From Sunxiuqinia dokdonensis (GTDB lineage: Bacteria > Bacteroidota > Bacteroidia > Bacteroidales > Prolixibacteraceae), in contig NZ_LGIA01000217.1 in assembly GCF_001270965.1 (NCBI RefSeq), positions 1 to 33,874 of the forward strand: a stretch of 33,874 nt of DNA. The letters run 5' to 3'. The notes under the pieces are model-generated. The model had not been told where the DNA came from. It was given only the letters and a program-made list of their open reading frames with translations, and did not search any database. The translations under genes and the position numbers were made by a program. Shown piece after piece: positions 23,470-31,830 of the stretch. The first letter of the stretch is position 1, and each line of letters starts with the position of its first letter.

Positions 23470-25908
23470 ATGAAGACACGCTTGATCATCACCCTTTTGG
23501 TGTTTTTTTATACGCTTGGCTTACAGGCTCAGGAACGTCGCATTCAGGAGGATGGCAAAACCTACCAGATTCATGTGGTTGAAAAAGGGGAAACCATTTT
23601 TTCGCTCAGCAAAGCCTATTCGGTGGAGCAACGGGAATTGCTGAATGCCAACCCGGATTTAATTTTTGGTTTGAAAACCGGCCAGGAACTGAAAATACCG
23701 GTAGCCGAAACTGAAAAGAAAGAAGCTCCACAGCAACAAGCCGTGGCTTCGGCACAACCCGATGAACTGCCTTCGTTTAAAACCTATAAAGTCAAGCGTC
23801 GTGATGGGCTTCATTTTATTGCCAAAGACTTCAATGTTACCGTTGAGGATATTCTGAAATACAATCCGCAGCTGGAAGGAAAAGGACTGGAAAGAGGCCA
23901 GACGCTGCTGATTCCGGATGCCGATGATTTGAAGCGAATTCGAGAAGCGAAGAGAGAACAGCGTGCTTTGGTTGCAGAGCCGCAATCTGTATCAGGTATC
24001 CAAAAGCACAAAGTAGTTGGCGACGAGACCCTGTATTCCATTTCAAAGAAATATAACCGCCCGATTGCCGACTTGGTAAAAGCCAACCCGCAGGTGAAAG
24101 ACGGGCTGCGCATTGGCATGGAACTCACCATTCCGGAAGCGGAGCTTTCGTCCGAGCTGTTAATGCGGCCAGCCGATGGTTTTTTCACGCACTTGGTTGA
24201 GTCGGGGGAAACATTCTGGAGTCTGGAACGAAAATATAATGTCGCTCGCGATGAGCTGGAAAAGTACAATCCCGCCCTGGCGCATGGCTTGCAGGCTGGT
24301 TTACGTATTCGGGTACCTGTTTCAACCGAGGTGCCGGATATTCAGGCAGAACCGGTCAATGAAGCGGCCTTTAATAAACACACCGTCGGCGGTGGCGAAA
24401 CGCTTTACAGTCTTTCCAACACCTATAACGTGAGCATTGCTGCCATAAAAAAAAGCAATCCAGTGCTGGGTTACCGCGGACTGATGGCCGGAGAGACAGT
24501 TTTGATTCCGAAGCAAACGGAGGTGGAGCCGCAATTGGTGACGGAGGAACAACGGGAGATGGCAACTGGCGAGGACGATAAAATTCAGCAACCACGCTTT
24601 AATCGGAACGACTTTGCGCTCCAGGTTTCGGCCATGGAACGGCCCGAGGGCTGTCAGCCAAATTTCAGTGCTTCGGCCGGGAAATACAATGTAGCGCTGC
24701 TGCTGCCCCTGTATCTGGCGGCTAACGATACCATCAACCAGGTACGCATGACCAGGGAGGAAATGCTGTTGGACGAAGATTTTATGAGCAGGGTTTCCAA
24801 CCCCGATGAATTGCCTGACGATACTGTGGTGGTTCGCGAGCTGGAAACGGTTTATCCCCGTTCCGAGAACTTCATTCATTTTTATGAAGGGGTGTTGCTG
24901 GCCGTAGATAGTTTGCAGCGCGCCGGCATGAACTTACAGCTACACGTATTCGATACCAACCAGGAACAGGCGGTGGTCGATTCAATTGTGAGGCTGAATG
25001 TGTTTCAGAATATGGACCTGATTATTGGCCCGGTGTATCCAGAGTTACAAGGGCCGGTGGTCAGCTTTGCCAATGCCAACCGCATTCCAATGGTTTCGCC
25101 CCTGTCTGCCTCCGGGAGTTTCGAAGACAACAGTCCGTATTATTTCAAAATCAATCCAACCAAAGACTACCTGGTGCGTGAAACGGCCGACTACGTTGGA
25201 GAGGAATATTTCAACAAAAACCTGATTGTGCTGGAAATGGGCGAGTACAAGCATTTGCCCGAAGCCACCCTGGTTAATTTGTGTCGTGAGAAATTTTTCT
25301 CAGCCGGATTTTCTGAAGCCGACCGCGATGTCCGGTTTCATGAGTATAATTTTCTTGCTGAAGGTTACTGGGGACTGCGGCGTATTTTGAGCAAGACGCG
25401 CGAGAATGTCTTTATCATTCCATCGGCAACCGAAGCACAAGTGAGTGTGGCGGTTTCCAACATCAACTCACTATCCGAAGATTTCCCGGTCACCTTGGTC
25501 GGCCTGTCGAACTTTCAGCGGTACAACAGTATTCAACCCGAGTATTTTCACCACAGTAACATGCATGTGCTGAACCCGTATTTTGTCGATTACCGGGCGC
25601 CACTGACCAACCGTTTTGTTAGGAATTTCCGGCGTAATTTCGCTGCCGAACCCAACCAGTTCAGCTTTCAGGGATACGATGTAGCTTTTTATTTCATGTC
25701 GGCCTTATTTCAATATGGGAAAGATTTTACTGATTGTTTGCCCTACCATCACGTGGCGTTAAATCAGTCCGAATTTTACTTCGATAAAGTAAGTCGAGGC
25801 GGTGGTTACATGAACCGGGGCCTATTTATACTGAACTACAAAAAGAACTTCGAAGTTGCAGTAGATGGACTGGAGGGTATTCCGTCGCTTTTGCTGACCG
25901 AAGAATAG
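23470..25908 (+). CDS. five LysM domains fused to a PBP1-like ligand-binding domain
   Basis: An 812-residue periplasmic protein. A signal peptide (1-20, LQA-Q) is followed by five LysM modules at about 32-78, 103-150, 177-223, 238-284 and 301-348, each ending in a (I/V)P motif; these bind peptidoglycan glycan chains. After a linker (about 350-405) the C-terminal domain (about 410-805) looks like a type 1 periplasmic-binding-protein fold: YNVALLLPLYL, FYEGVLLAVDSLQRAGM, DLIIGPVYPE and RIPMVSPLSASGSF. The arrangement recalls LpoA-type regulators of peptidoglycan synthases as well as ABC-transporter binding proteins, but no permease genes are nearby. A role in cell-wall synthesis or sensing is inference. 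It has its own promoter-like element. Confidence 0.88.
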   Translation: MKTRLIITLLVFFYTLGLQAQERRIQEDGKTYQIHVVEKGETIFSLSKAYSVEQRELLNANPDLIFGLKTGQELKIPVAETEKKEAPQQQAVASAQPDELPSFKTYKVKRRDGLHFIAKDFNVTVEDILKYNPQLEGKGLERGQTLLIPDADDLKRIREAKREQRALVAEPQSVSGIQKHKVVGDETLYSISKKYNRPIADLVKANPQVKDGLRIGMELTIPEAELSSELLMRPADGFFTHLVESGETFWSLERKYNVARDELEKYNPALAHGLQAGLRIRVPVSTEVPDIQAEPVNEAAFNKHTVGGGETLYSLSNTYNVSIAAIKKSNPVLGYRGLMAGETVLIPKQTEVEPQLVTEEQREMATGEDDKIQQPRFNRNDFALQVSAMERPEGCQPNFSASAGKYNVALLLPLYLAANDTINQVRMTREEMLLDEDFMSRVSNPDELPDDTVVVRELETVYPRSENFIHFYEGVLLAVDSLQRAGMNLQLHVFDTNQEQAVVDSIVRLNVFQNMDLIIGPVYPELQGPVVSFANANRIPMVSPLSASGSFEDNSPYYFKINPTKDYLVRETADYVGEEYFNKNLIVLEMGEYKHLPEATLVNLCREKFFSAGFSEADRDVRFHEYNFLAEGYWGLRRILSKTRENVFIIPSATEAQVSVAVSNINSLSEDFPVTLVGLSNFQRYNSIQPEYFHHSNMHVLNPYFVDYRAPLTNRFVRNFRRNFAAEPNQFSFQGYDVAFYFMSALFQYGKDFTDCLPYHHVALNQSEFYFDKVSRGGGYMNRGLFILNYKKNFEVAVDGLEGIPSLLLTEE

Positions 25909-26023
25909 GAATGGGCCTGCTTACCCATTTTGCCGACGGGCTGTTTATCCGGTGAGCGGAAGCTCCGAACCAGTCCGTTCTTCTTCAGCCATGACTCCCG
26001 TCAGTTAAAAAATCCTTCGGTTT

Positions 26024-26047
26024 AATGCACAGGTGTGGCTGTGCATT
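26024..26047. other. 9-bp inverted repeat
   Basis: aatgcacag and ctgtgcatt form a perfect 9-bp stem with a 6-base loop, 115 bp after the LysM-PBP stop and just upstream of a -7 element. There is only a short T-run after it. It may be a weak terminator or a regulator site for the DJ-1-like gene. Confidence 0.5.
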
Positions 26048-26063
26048 TCTGAAATGAAAGTGG

Positions 26064-26071
26064 TAAATTTG
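26064..26071 (+). promoter_or_regulatory. candidate -7 element for the DJ-1/PfpI gene
   Basis: TAAATTTG, exact match to TAnnTTTG, giving a leader of about 110 bases before the ATG at 26189. The inverted repeat at 26024-26047 lies where a -33 region would be. Confidence 0.35.
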
Positions 26072-26188
26072 GTATCGAAGCTTTTTTGTCCGGTGGACAG
26101 GCGGCTTGCAACTGGCGCTTTCTGGCCAGTTTAAATTTTTTCTGTTCGCCTGGCTCACCATTTCTTTAACCCTTAAAACCACAAACCA

Positions 26189-26764
26189 ATGAAGAAAATT
26201 TTGTTCTTAACCGGTGATTTTACCGAAGATTACGAAACCATGGTACCCTTCCAAATGCTGCTTATGGTAGGTTACGAAGTGCATGCTGTTTGTCCCGACA
26301 AGAAGAAAGGACAAACGGTAAAAACGGCTATCCACGATTTTGAAGGCGACCAAACTTATTCCGAGAAACCTGGGCATTTGTTTTCCTTGAACTACAGTTT
26401 TGCTGATGTTGATGCCACGCAGTACGATGGGCTGGTCATTGCCGGAGGAAGGGCACCGGAGTATTTGCGGCTCAATTCAAAAGTCATTGAAATTGTCAAA
26501 CACTTTTTTGAAGCAGACAAGCCTGTGGCCGCTATTTGCCACGGCATTCAGCTATTAACTGCTGCCGGCGTAGTGAAAGGCCGCAAGCTCACCTGCTATC
26601 CTGCCGTTGGCCCCGAAGTCACGCTGGCTGGTGGCGAATACCAGGATATTCCGGTCGATGGCGCTTTTGTTGATGGTAAGCTGGTTACTTCACCGGCCTG
26701 GCCCGCACACCCAGCTTTTATACGGGAGTTTTTGAAGGTGATGGGCGCTAAGATTGAGTTGTAG
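26189..26764 (+). CDS. DJ-1/PfpI family protein
   Basis: A 191-residue protein with the DJ-1/PfpI class I glutamine-amidotransferase-like fold. The nucleophile elbow is AICHGIQLL with Cys117-His118, the early acidic residues are Glu13/Asp14 in TGDFTEDYE, and GGRAPEYLR (86-94) is typical of the PfpI branch. Relatives act as proteases, glyoxalases or proposed protein deglycases; which applies here cannot be read from sequence. No signal peptide, so it is cytoplasmic. Two small genes follow on the same strand (31-bp and 97-bp spacers), perhaps a stress-related transcript. Confidence 0.9.
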   Translation: MKKILFLTGDFTEDYETMVPFQMLLMVGYEVHAVCPDKKKGQTVKTAIHDFEGDQTYSEKPGHLFSLNYSFADVDATQYDGLVIAGGRAPEYLRLNSKVIEIVKHFFEADKPVAAICHGIQLLTAAGVVKGRKLTCYPAVGPEVTLAGGEYQDIPVDGAFVDGKLVTSPAWPAHPAFIREFLKVMGAKIEL

Positions 26765-26795
26765 TACTGCTGCCCGCTACAAGTAATAAACGACA

Positions 26796-27215
26796 ATGTC
26801 GATCAGCATTTTTACCGACAAAGCCCGACAGCCAAATCCCGATGATTTGGTTGCTCCGCTGGGCGAAACTTATGAACTTTGGAAGCAGATCCGGATGTTT
26901 ATTCTGGGAAAATACCCCGCTGGGGTGGAGCAGTGGACCTATTCGGGAAAAAATTATGGCTGGAATTTTCGGATCAAGGATAAGCGCAGGGCCATTGCTT
27001 ATTTGCTGCCCCGCCAAGGATACTTTAAGGTAGCTTTCGTGTTTGGGCAAAAAGCCACTGACCAGGTTTTAGCAAGCACGGTGGCTCCCGAAATAAAACA
27101 GGAATTGCTACAGGCGCGTGTTTATGCTGAAGGACGCGGAATACAAATTGATGTACGCGATGAACGAAAGCTGCCCGACATCCAGCAACTGGTTGAAATT
27201 AAGTTGGCGAATTAG
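26796..27215 (+). CDS. DUF3788 domain protein
   Basis: A 139-residue cytoplasmic protein matching DUF3788, a small family of unknown function common in Bacteroidota and Firmicutes. Visible are EQWTYSGKNYGWNFRIKDKR (about 45-64), RAIAYLLPRQGYFKVAFVFG and the Lys/Asp-rich C-terminus RDERKLPDIQQLVEIKL. The central aromatic strand pattern resembles the YdhG/YjbR-like fold of DUF1801 proteins, to which the neighbour YdeI is also related; this is a structural guess. It is 31 bp downstream of the DJ-1-like gene and likely co-transcribed. Confidence 0.8.
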   Translation: MSISIFTDKARQPNPDDLVAPLGETYELWKQIRMFILGKYPAGVEQWTYSGKNYGWNFRIKDKRRAIAYLLPRQGYFKVAFVFGQKATDQVLASTVAPEIKQELLQARVYAEGRGIQIDVRDERKLPDIQQLVEIKLAN

Positions 27216-27312
27216 GATTTGGTGTAAAAGGTAAGCTCAAGTCGAGACAGAACCCCTGGACAAACAATTCAAGCAAATTGCCTGTTTATAGAGGATTCAA
27301 ACGAAGGCGAAA

Positions 27313-27894
27313 ATGAAAACGACCAATCAACCGATATTTTTTGAATCGGCTGCCGAATTCAGGCGCTGGCTCGAGGAAAACCACAAAACTGCCAGCGAAG
27401 TACTGGTTGGTTATTACAAGGTAAAAAGCGGGAAAAAGAGCATGAGCTGGAGCGAGTCGGTTGACCAGGCCATTTGTTTTGGTTGGATCGATGGAATCCG
27501 GAAGTCAATTGACCAGGAACGCTACATGAATCGGTTTACGCCACGCCGTGCGAACAGCCACTGGAGTGCCGTCAACATCAGGAAAGTGGATCAATTAACC
27601 AAGCTCGGGCTGATGCGACCGGCGGGATTAGCGGCCTTTCAAATCCGAAAGGAAAGTCGATCGGAAATTTACAGTATTGAACGCCAAGCGCCCCGCCTGT
27701 CGGAGGCATTTGAAAAGCAATTTCGCGCCAACAATAAGGCTTGGGATTTCTTCGAAACGCTTGCTCCTTCGTACCAAAAGGCAGCCATTAACTGGGTGAT
27801 GGCTGCCAAACAGGAGACTACCCGAAAAAGACGCTTAGCCGAATTGATTGCCGACAGTGATTCGGGACTTAAAATTAAAGTGATGCGACGCTGA
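27313..27894 (+). CDS. YdeI/OmpD-associated family protein
   Basis: A 193-residue cytoplasmic protein of the YdeI (OmdA, bacteriocin-protection) family. Marks are FESAAEFRRWLEENHKT at the start, SWSESVDQAICFGWIDGIRKSID (about 45-67), RFTPRRANSHWSAVNIRKV (about 74-92) and the Lys/Arg-rich C-terminus. The name comes from genetic links in enterobacteria to polymyxin or bacteriocin tolerance; the biochemical role is not known. It is 97 bp after the DUF3788 gene. Length is normal and the family call is good. Confidence 0.85.
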   Translation: MKTTNQPIFFESAAEFRRWLEENHKTASEVLVGYYKVKSGKKSMSWSESVDQAICFGWIDGIRKSIDQERYMNRFTPRRANSHWSAVNIRKVDQLTKLGLMRPAGLAAFQIRKESRSEIYSIERQAPRLSEAFEKQFRANNKAWDFFETLAPSYQKAAINWVMAAKQETTRKRRLAELIADSDSGLKIKVMRR

Positions 27895-27911
27895 TGAGCT
27901 GGCGATCAGCG
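27889..27911 (+). terminator. weak hairpin over the YdeI stop codon
   Basis: cgctgat and atcagcg pair (7 bp) around a 9-base loop, overlapping the stop codon, followed by cgaaaagtttt. The T-run is short and displaced. Confidence 0.3.
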
Positions 27912-28044
27912 CGAAAAGTTTTATAAGAAAGAATTATAGGCAATGGCTCTTTACGATCGAATAAAAATGTAATTTTACAAACGATTGAACGTCCGCGTGC
28001 ATTCAATCTACATTTCTAAAATTAACCTTTTAAAAAGCAAAGTT

Positions 28045-28146
28045 ATGGCAAAATCACATGACGCTAAGAAAAGCGAAAAAAAGGAACCTCTTAAAACGCC
28101 TAAAGAACGAAAAGCTGAAAAGAGGGAGAAAAAAGCAAATCGGTAA
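28045..28146 (+). CDS. 33-residue lysine-rich small protein
   Basis: An ATG at 28045 opens a 33-codon frame ending TAA: MAKSHDAKKSEKKEP... finishing ...KREKKANR. It holds 11 Lys and 3 Arg with 5 Glu and 1 Asp, no aromatic residue and no Cys, and is probably a disordered or single-helix basic polypeptide. I recall similar short proteins beginning MAKSHDAKK annotated as hypothetical in Bacteroidota, which supports it being real, but I cannot check. It has a 150-bp leader and lies upstream of a strong terminator with its own spacer, consistent with a short separate transcript. A nucleic-acid or ribosome binding role is a guess from charge alone. Confidence 0.65.
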   Translation: MAKSHDAKKSEKKEPLKTPKERKAEKREKKANR

Positions 28147-28219
28147 TTCGTTTTGAACGATACTTGAGTTCAAAGAAGCCATGATCGGGTTGGTACTTTT
28201 ATCCCGACAGGCGTTCCGA

Positions 28220-28250
28220 GACCTGATAAATGATAGTAGGTCAACGACCT
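28220..28250 (+). other. three-arm repeat able to form alternative hairpins
   Basis: gacct (28220-28224), aggtc (28238-28242) and gacct (28246-28250): the middle arm can pair with either flank. It lies between the small gene and its terminator. Confidence 0.4.
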
Positions 28251-28261
28251 TAGCTCTGTTG

Positions 28262-28302
28262 ATGGAGCCAAACCCAAGCAGGTTTGGCTCCATTCTTTTT
28301 TA
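28262..28302. terminator. strong Rho-independent terminator
   Basis: A perfect 13-bp stem (atggagccaaacc with ggtttggctccat) and 6-base loop caagca, followed by TCTTTTTT. It ends transcription from the small gene at 28045 and abuts the convergent ornithine aminotransferase gene. Confidence 0.92.
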
Positions 28303-28304
28303 TG

Positions 28305-29528
28305 TTAGAACCCAAACTCATCAAAGGTTTTCTTAATCCGCCCAATGGCCTCCATCATCTGTGCTTCGTTGATAATGAGCGGCGGTGTAAACCGGATGAT
28401 GTGCTCGTGGGTTGGTTTGGCCAAAACGCCATTTTCTTTCAAAGCCAGACAAACATCCCAGGCCGTTTTCCCCTTTATGGGTTTAATGGCTATGGCATTC
28501 AGCAAGCCTTTTCCACGTACAATTTCAATCATTTCCGAATCAATTTTTTCCATTTCACTCCGAAATAGCTTACCCATTGTTTCGGCGTTTTCAGACAGCT
28601 TTTCATCGACAATGACATTCATGGCCGCCATCGCCACCTTTCCGGCAATGGGGTTGCCGCCATAGGTTGAGCCATGCTCTCCGGGCTTGATGGTCATCAT
28701 GATTTCGTCATCTGCCAAGACACATGATACAGGGAACATGCCGCCCGAAATGGCTTTGCCCAAAATCAGGATATCGGGACGAACGCCTTCGTGGTCGCAA
28801 GCCAGCATTCTGCCGGTTCGGGCCAATCCGGTTTGTACTTCGTCGGCCACGAACAACACCCGGTGCTTTTTGCAGAGTTCCGAGGCCTTTTTAAGAAATC
28901 CGTCTTCCGGCACATAAACACCGGCTTCGGCCTGAATGGGCTCCACCAAAAAACCAGCTACATTGGGATCTTTCAGCGCCTGGTCTAAAGCCTCGAGATC
29001 ATTGTACGGAATGTTGACAAAGCCCGGCGTATAGGGGCCGTAATCGTTGTAGGCATCCGGATCTGACGACATGGAGACAATGGTGATGGTGCGTCCGTGG
29101 AAGTTTCCGTTGCAAACCACAATTTTGGCTTCGTTGCGCGGAATGCCTTTCACTTTGTATGCCCACTTCCGTGTTAATTTGAGGGCGGTTTCGTCGGCTT
29201 CGGCGCCCGAGTTCATCGGCAGCATTTTATCGTAGCCCAGGAGCTTACACATATACTCTTCCCATTCGCCCAGCACATTGTTGTAAAATGCACGTGATGT
29301 TAAGGCCAGGGTTTCGGCCTGTTTTGTCAGGGCATCAACAATTTTCGGATGGCAGTGTCCCTGGTTTACCGCCGAGTAGGCCGCTAAAAAATCCATGTAG
29401 CGGTTGCCTTCTACATCCCACACATAAATGCCTTCGCCGCGCTCCAAAACTACCGGTAGTGGATGGTAGTTGTGTGCCCCAAATCGTGCTTCACGATCAA
29501 TGAAAGTTTGAGCTGATTGCGTTTTCAT
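28305..29528 (-). CDS. rocD: ornithine--oxo-acid aminotransferase
   Basis: A 407-residue PLP-dependent class III aminotransferase converting ornithine and 2-oxoglutarate to glutamate semialdehyde and glutamate, linking arginine and proline metabolism. Marks are [13 protein letters not shown] (49-61), [18 protein letters not shown] (105-122) as in ornithine transaminases, the PLP-contact Asp229 in [13 protein letters not shown], the Schiff-base Lys258 in LGKAISGG and STYGGNP. Substrate preference could extend to acetylornithine, but the AYSAVNQGH and NSGAEA segments favour ornithine. It stands alone on the minus strand. Identification is firm. Confidence 0.94.
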   Translation of the reverse strand: MKTQSAQTFIDREARFGAHNYHPLPVVLERGEGIYVWDVEGNRYMDFLAAYSAVNQGHCHPKIVDALTKQAETLALTSRAFYNNVLGEWEEYMCKLLGYDKMLPMNSGAEADETALKLTRKWAYKVKGIPRNEAKIVVCNGNFHGRTITIVSMSSDPDAYNDYGPYTPGFVNIPYNDLEALDQALKDPNVAGFLVEPIQAEAGVYVPEDGFLKKASELCKKHRVLFVADEVQTGLARTGRMLACDHEGVRPDILILGKAISGGMFPVSCVLADDEIMMTIKPGEHGSTYGGNPIAGKVAMAAMNVIVDEKLSENAETMGKLFRSEMEKIDSEMIEIVRGKGLLNAIAIKPIKGKTAWDVCLALKENGVLAKPTHEHIIRFTPPLIINEAQMMEAIGRIKKTFDEFGF

Positions 29529-29708
29529 ATTTTCACAAAATTAAGGTGTTTATTTTGCTAACAGAATTACGGAATATCTGTTGTATTTCAAAGAATTTTA
29601 GCCTGTTAAAGAAAAGCTTCCGATGTCGGAAAACCATTTTTCGCTTACATATTTTTTACGGTCATATGCTTCGTGTAATAAATTCGCATTTTCTTGCCTG
29701 TTTTGTTT

Positions 29709-29716
29709 TATATTTG
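29709..29716 (+). promoter_or_regulatory. candidate -7 element for the histidine kinase gene
   Basis: TATATTTG, exact match to TAnnTTTG, 27 bp ahead of the ATG at 29744. TTG at 29694 is too close for a -33 element. Confidence 0.45.
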
Positions 29717-29743
29717 CGTTCAAATCGGTTCATTTAGTGGTTC

Positions 29744-31651
29744 ATGAGATTTAAGAAATTGATTTCTTTGGTGCTGTTTTTCGTTACGTTGGGCTCTGTT
29801 TTTGCGCAGACGACCAAGCTGGACTCGTTGAAAGCGGTGCTGAAAGAGAATAAAACCAACCGATTGGCCTTGCTGATTGACATTTCTGACCAGTACCTGG
29901 ATTCCATTAATTACCATGATTTTGTGCTTAGCTGTTTGCAAGAGGCATTGGACAGTGCCACCAGCCAAAAAAATGATTCGCTCGTTGTGAATATTTACAA
30001 CTACCTGGGGCTGGCGAACTACAATATTGGCGATTTTGAGCGAGCAACAGATCATTTTTACAAGGGCTTAAATTTGTTGGATAAGAAGCCCAACACGAGG
30101 CAAACCGCCAAACTCTACAACAACCTGGGGATGATTTTTGATGAGATGGAGGATTTTGACCGCGCGCTTTCGTTTTACGCCGAGTCGTACCGGATTGACA
30201 GTTTGAGCAATAACGAGCAAGGGCTGATCGGTTCGCATCTGAACCTGGGAATCAGCTATCAAAATCTGAAAAAGTATGAGCTGGCCCGTAAAAACTACGA
30301 CCGCGCCTATCAACTCGCTGAAAAATTAAACGACAGCTCATCAATGGTCCATGTGTTAAACAACCAGGGAACCTTGGCCTACGATTTAAAAAATTACGAC
30401 GAAAGTCTGGCATATTATCAGCAGGCGCTTGATTTATATGAAAAGGCCGGTGATTTGGGTGGTGTTGCTTTCGCGAAGAATAACATGGGGCTGGTGTATC
30501 TCGACCAAAAACAATACCCGAAAGCGTTGGCGTATTTTCACGAAGCGCTGGAAATAGCAGCCAAGCTGAATCTGTATGCTTTTCAGGGAGATATTTATGG
30601 CAATCTGTCGATCTATTATGAAGAAGTGCAAGATTACAAAAATGCCTTCGACTACTACAGCAAGTACAATGAGGTTTACGATAGTTTAAGCTCGGAGCGG
30701 CAGGATCACATGATTCGTAAGCTCGAAGCGCAATACCAGGCTGAAAAGAAACAGCGCGAGATCCTTGAGCTACAGCAGGAAAATCGGTTGCAACGCCAAT
30801 TATTAAGCAGCACAAAAAATATGCAGGTGTACCTGTATGTGATTCTTTTTCTGGTGATTCCATTTTTAATCGTGCTTTTTGTTTTGCTGCGAAAAGAAAA
30901 ACTGTTGGCCCGGGAGTTACACGAAAAAACCCGCGAACTGAAAAAGCTGAATGTGGCCAAAGACCGTTTTTTCTCCATTATTGCACACGATTTAAAGAAT
31001 CCGTTTAATGCTTTGGTGAGTTATACCAGCTTACTGCGATCTGATTTCGACTCATTTACCAAGGAGGAACTGAGCCAGATTATTACCGACCTGAACGATG
31101 CCACCGAGCAAGGTTTTGCCCTGCTTGAGAACTTACTGTACTGGACACGTTCACAAACCAACCGCATCAAAGTGTACAAAACATTCTTCAACTTAAAGCG
31201 AATTGTTGATAATGTGGTCAGCCTGGCCAATCCAAACCTGGCTGCAAAATCCCAAACGATTGAGGTCGATATTGATCATGAGCTGATGGTATTTGCCGAT
31301 AAAGACATGATTGCCACGGTCATTCGAAACCTGGTTTTTAATTCCATCAAATTTTCATACCCCAACACGGTCATTCGGATCGAAGGAAAAAAGATTGGTC
31401 AAAGCATCCAGATTTCTGTCATTGACCAGGGCGTTGGAATTGATGCTGAAAAGCAGCACAATTTCTTCAACTACGAAGAGAACACCACGACCGCCGGCAC
31501 CGCCGGTGAAACGGGCAGCGGATTGGGGTTGGTGATTTGCCGCGAGTTTGTTGAAAAGAACGACGGCCTGATTTGGGTGGAGAGCGAGGAAGGGCAAGGC
31601 GCCACGTTCCGCTTTACCATCCCCTACATTGAACCCGAGGAAAAACATTAG
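29744..31651 (+). CDS. TPR-containing sensor histidine kinase
   Basis: A 635-residue hybrid typical of Bacteroidota. A signal peptide (1-21, VFA-Q) exports a sensor region with about six TPRs (about 80-320), then a coiled coil rich in Glu/Gln/Lys (320-358), one membrane helix (about 362-385), a short coiled linker and the kinase. The phosphoacceptor is His415 in FFSIIAHDLKNPF; the ATPase domain shows NLVFNSIKFS (N box), DQGVGID and GSGLGLVICREF (G boxes). There is no receiver domain and no response regulator gene alongside, so it is an orphan here. The TPR region would detect a periplasmic protein or peptide signal. FecR and a SusC porin follow 179 bp downstream, but a functional link is unproven. 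Confidence 0.93.
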   Translation: MRFKKLISLVLFFVTLGSVFAQTTKLDSLKAVLKENKTNRLALLIDISDQYLDSINYHDFVLSCLQEALDSATSQKNDSLVVNIYNYLGLANYNIGDFERATDHFYKGLNLLDKKPNTRQTAKLYNNLGMIFDEMEDFDRALSFYAESYRIDSLSNNEQGLIGSHLNLGISYQNLKKYELARKNYDRAYQLAEKLNDSSSMVHVLNNQGTLAYDLKNYDESLAYYQQALDLYEKAGDLGGVAFAKNNMGLVYLDQKQYPKALAYFHEALEIAAKLNLYAFQGDIYGNLSIYYEEVQDYKNAFDYYSKYNEVYDSLSSERQDHMIRKLEAQYQAEKKQREILELQQENRLQRQLLSSTKNMQVYLYVILFLVIPFLIVLFVLLRKEKLLARELHEKTRELKKLNVAKDRFFSIIAHDLKNPFNALVSYTSLLRSDFDSFTKEELSQIITDLNDATEQGFALLENLLYWTRSQTNRIKVYKTFFNLKRIVDNVVSLANPNLAAKSQTIEVDIDHELMVFADKDMIATVIRNLVFNSIKFSYPNTVIRIEGKKIGQSIQISVIDQGVGIDAEKQHNFFNYEENTTTAGTAGETGSGLGLVICREFVEKNDGLIWVESEEGQGATFRFTIPYIEPEEKH

Positions 31652-31830
31652 CATTTTTTCTTATTTGTCTTGAATCTCTCGAAATCCAGCATTTCTGCTT
31701 GATCTCCACAAGGATATTTCAAAAAAAAAATGAATTCTTTTTGGGGGGTAGTTTGCGTTTTTGCGTAATACCTTCCGAAAAGCACAAGTTAACGGCGGGA
31801 TAAACCGGTCACTTTTTTTGAGAATGATTT

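Noticed and set aside
29536-29543. -7 element for the ornithine aminotransferase gene
   Set aside because: The minus-strand TAATTTTG lies only 8 bp from the ATG, which would make the transcript almost leaderless, and no -33 element is seen.
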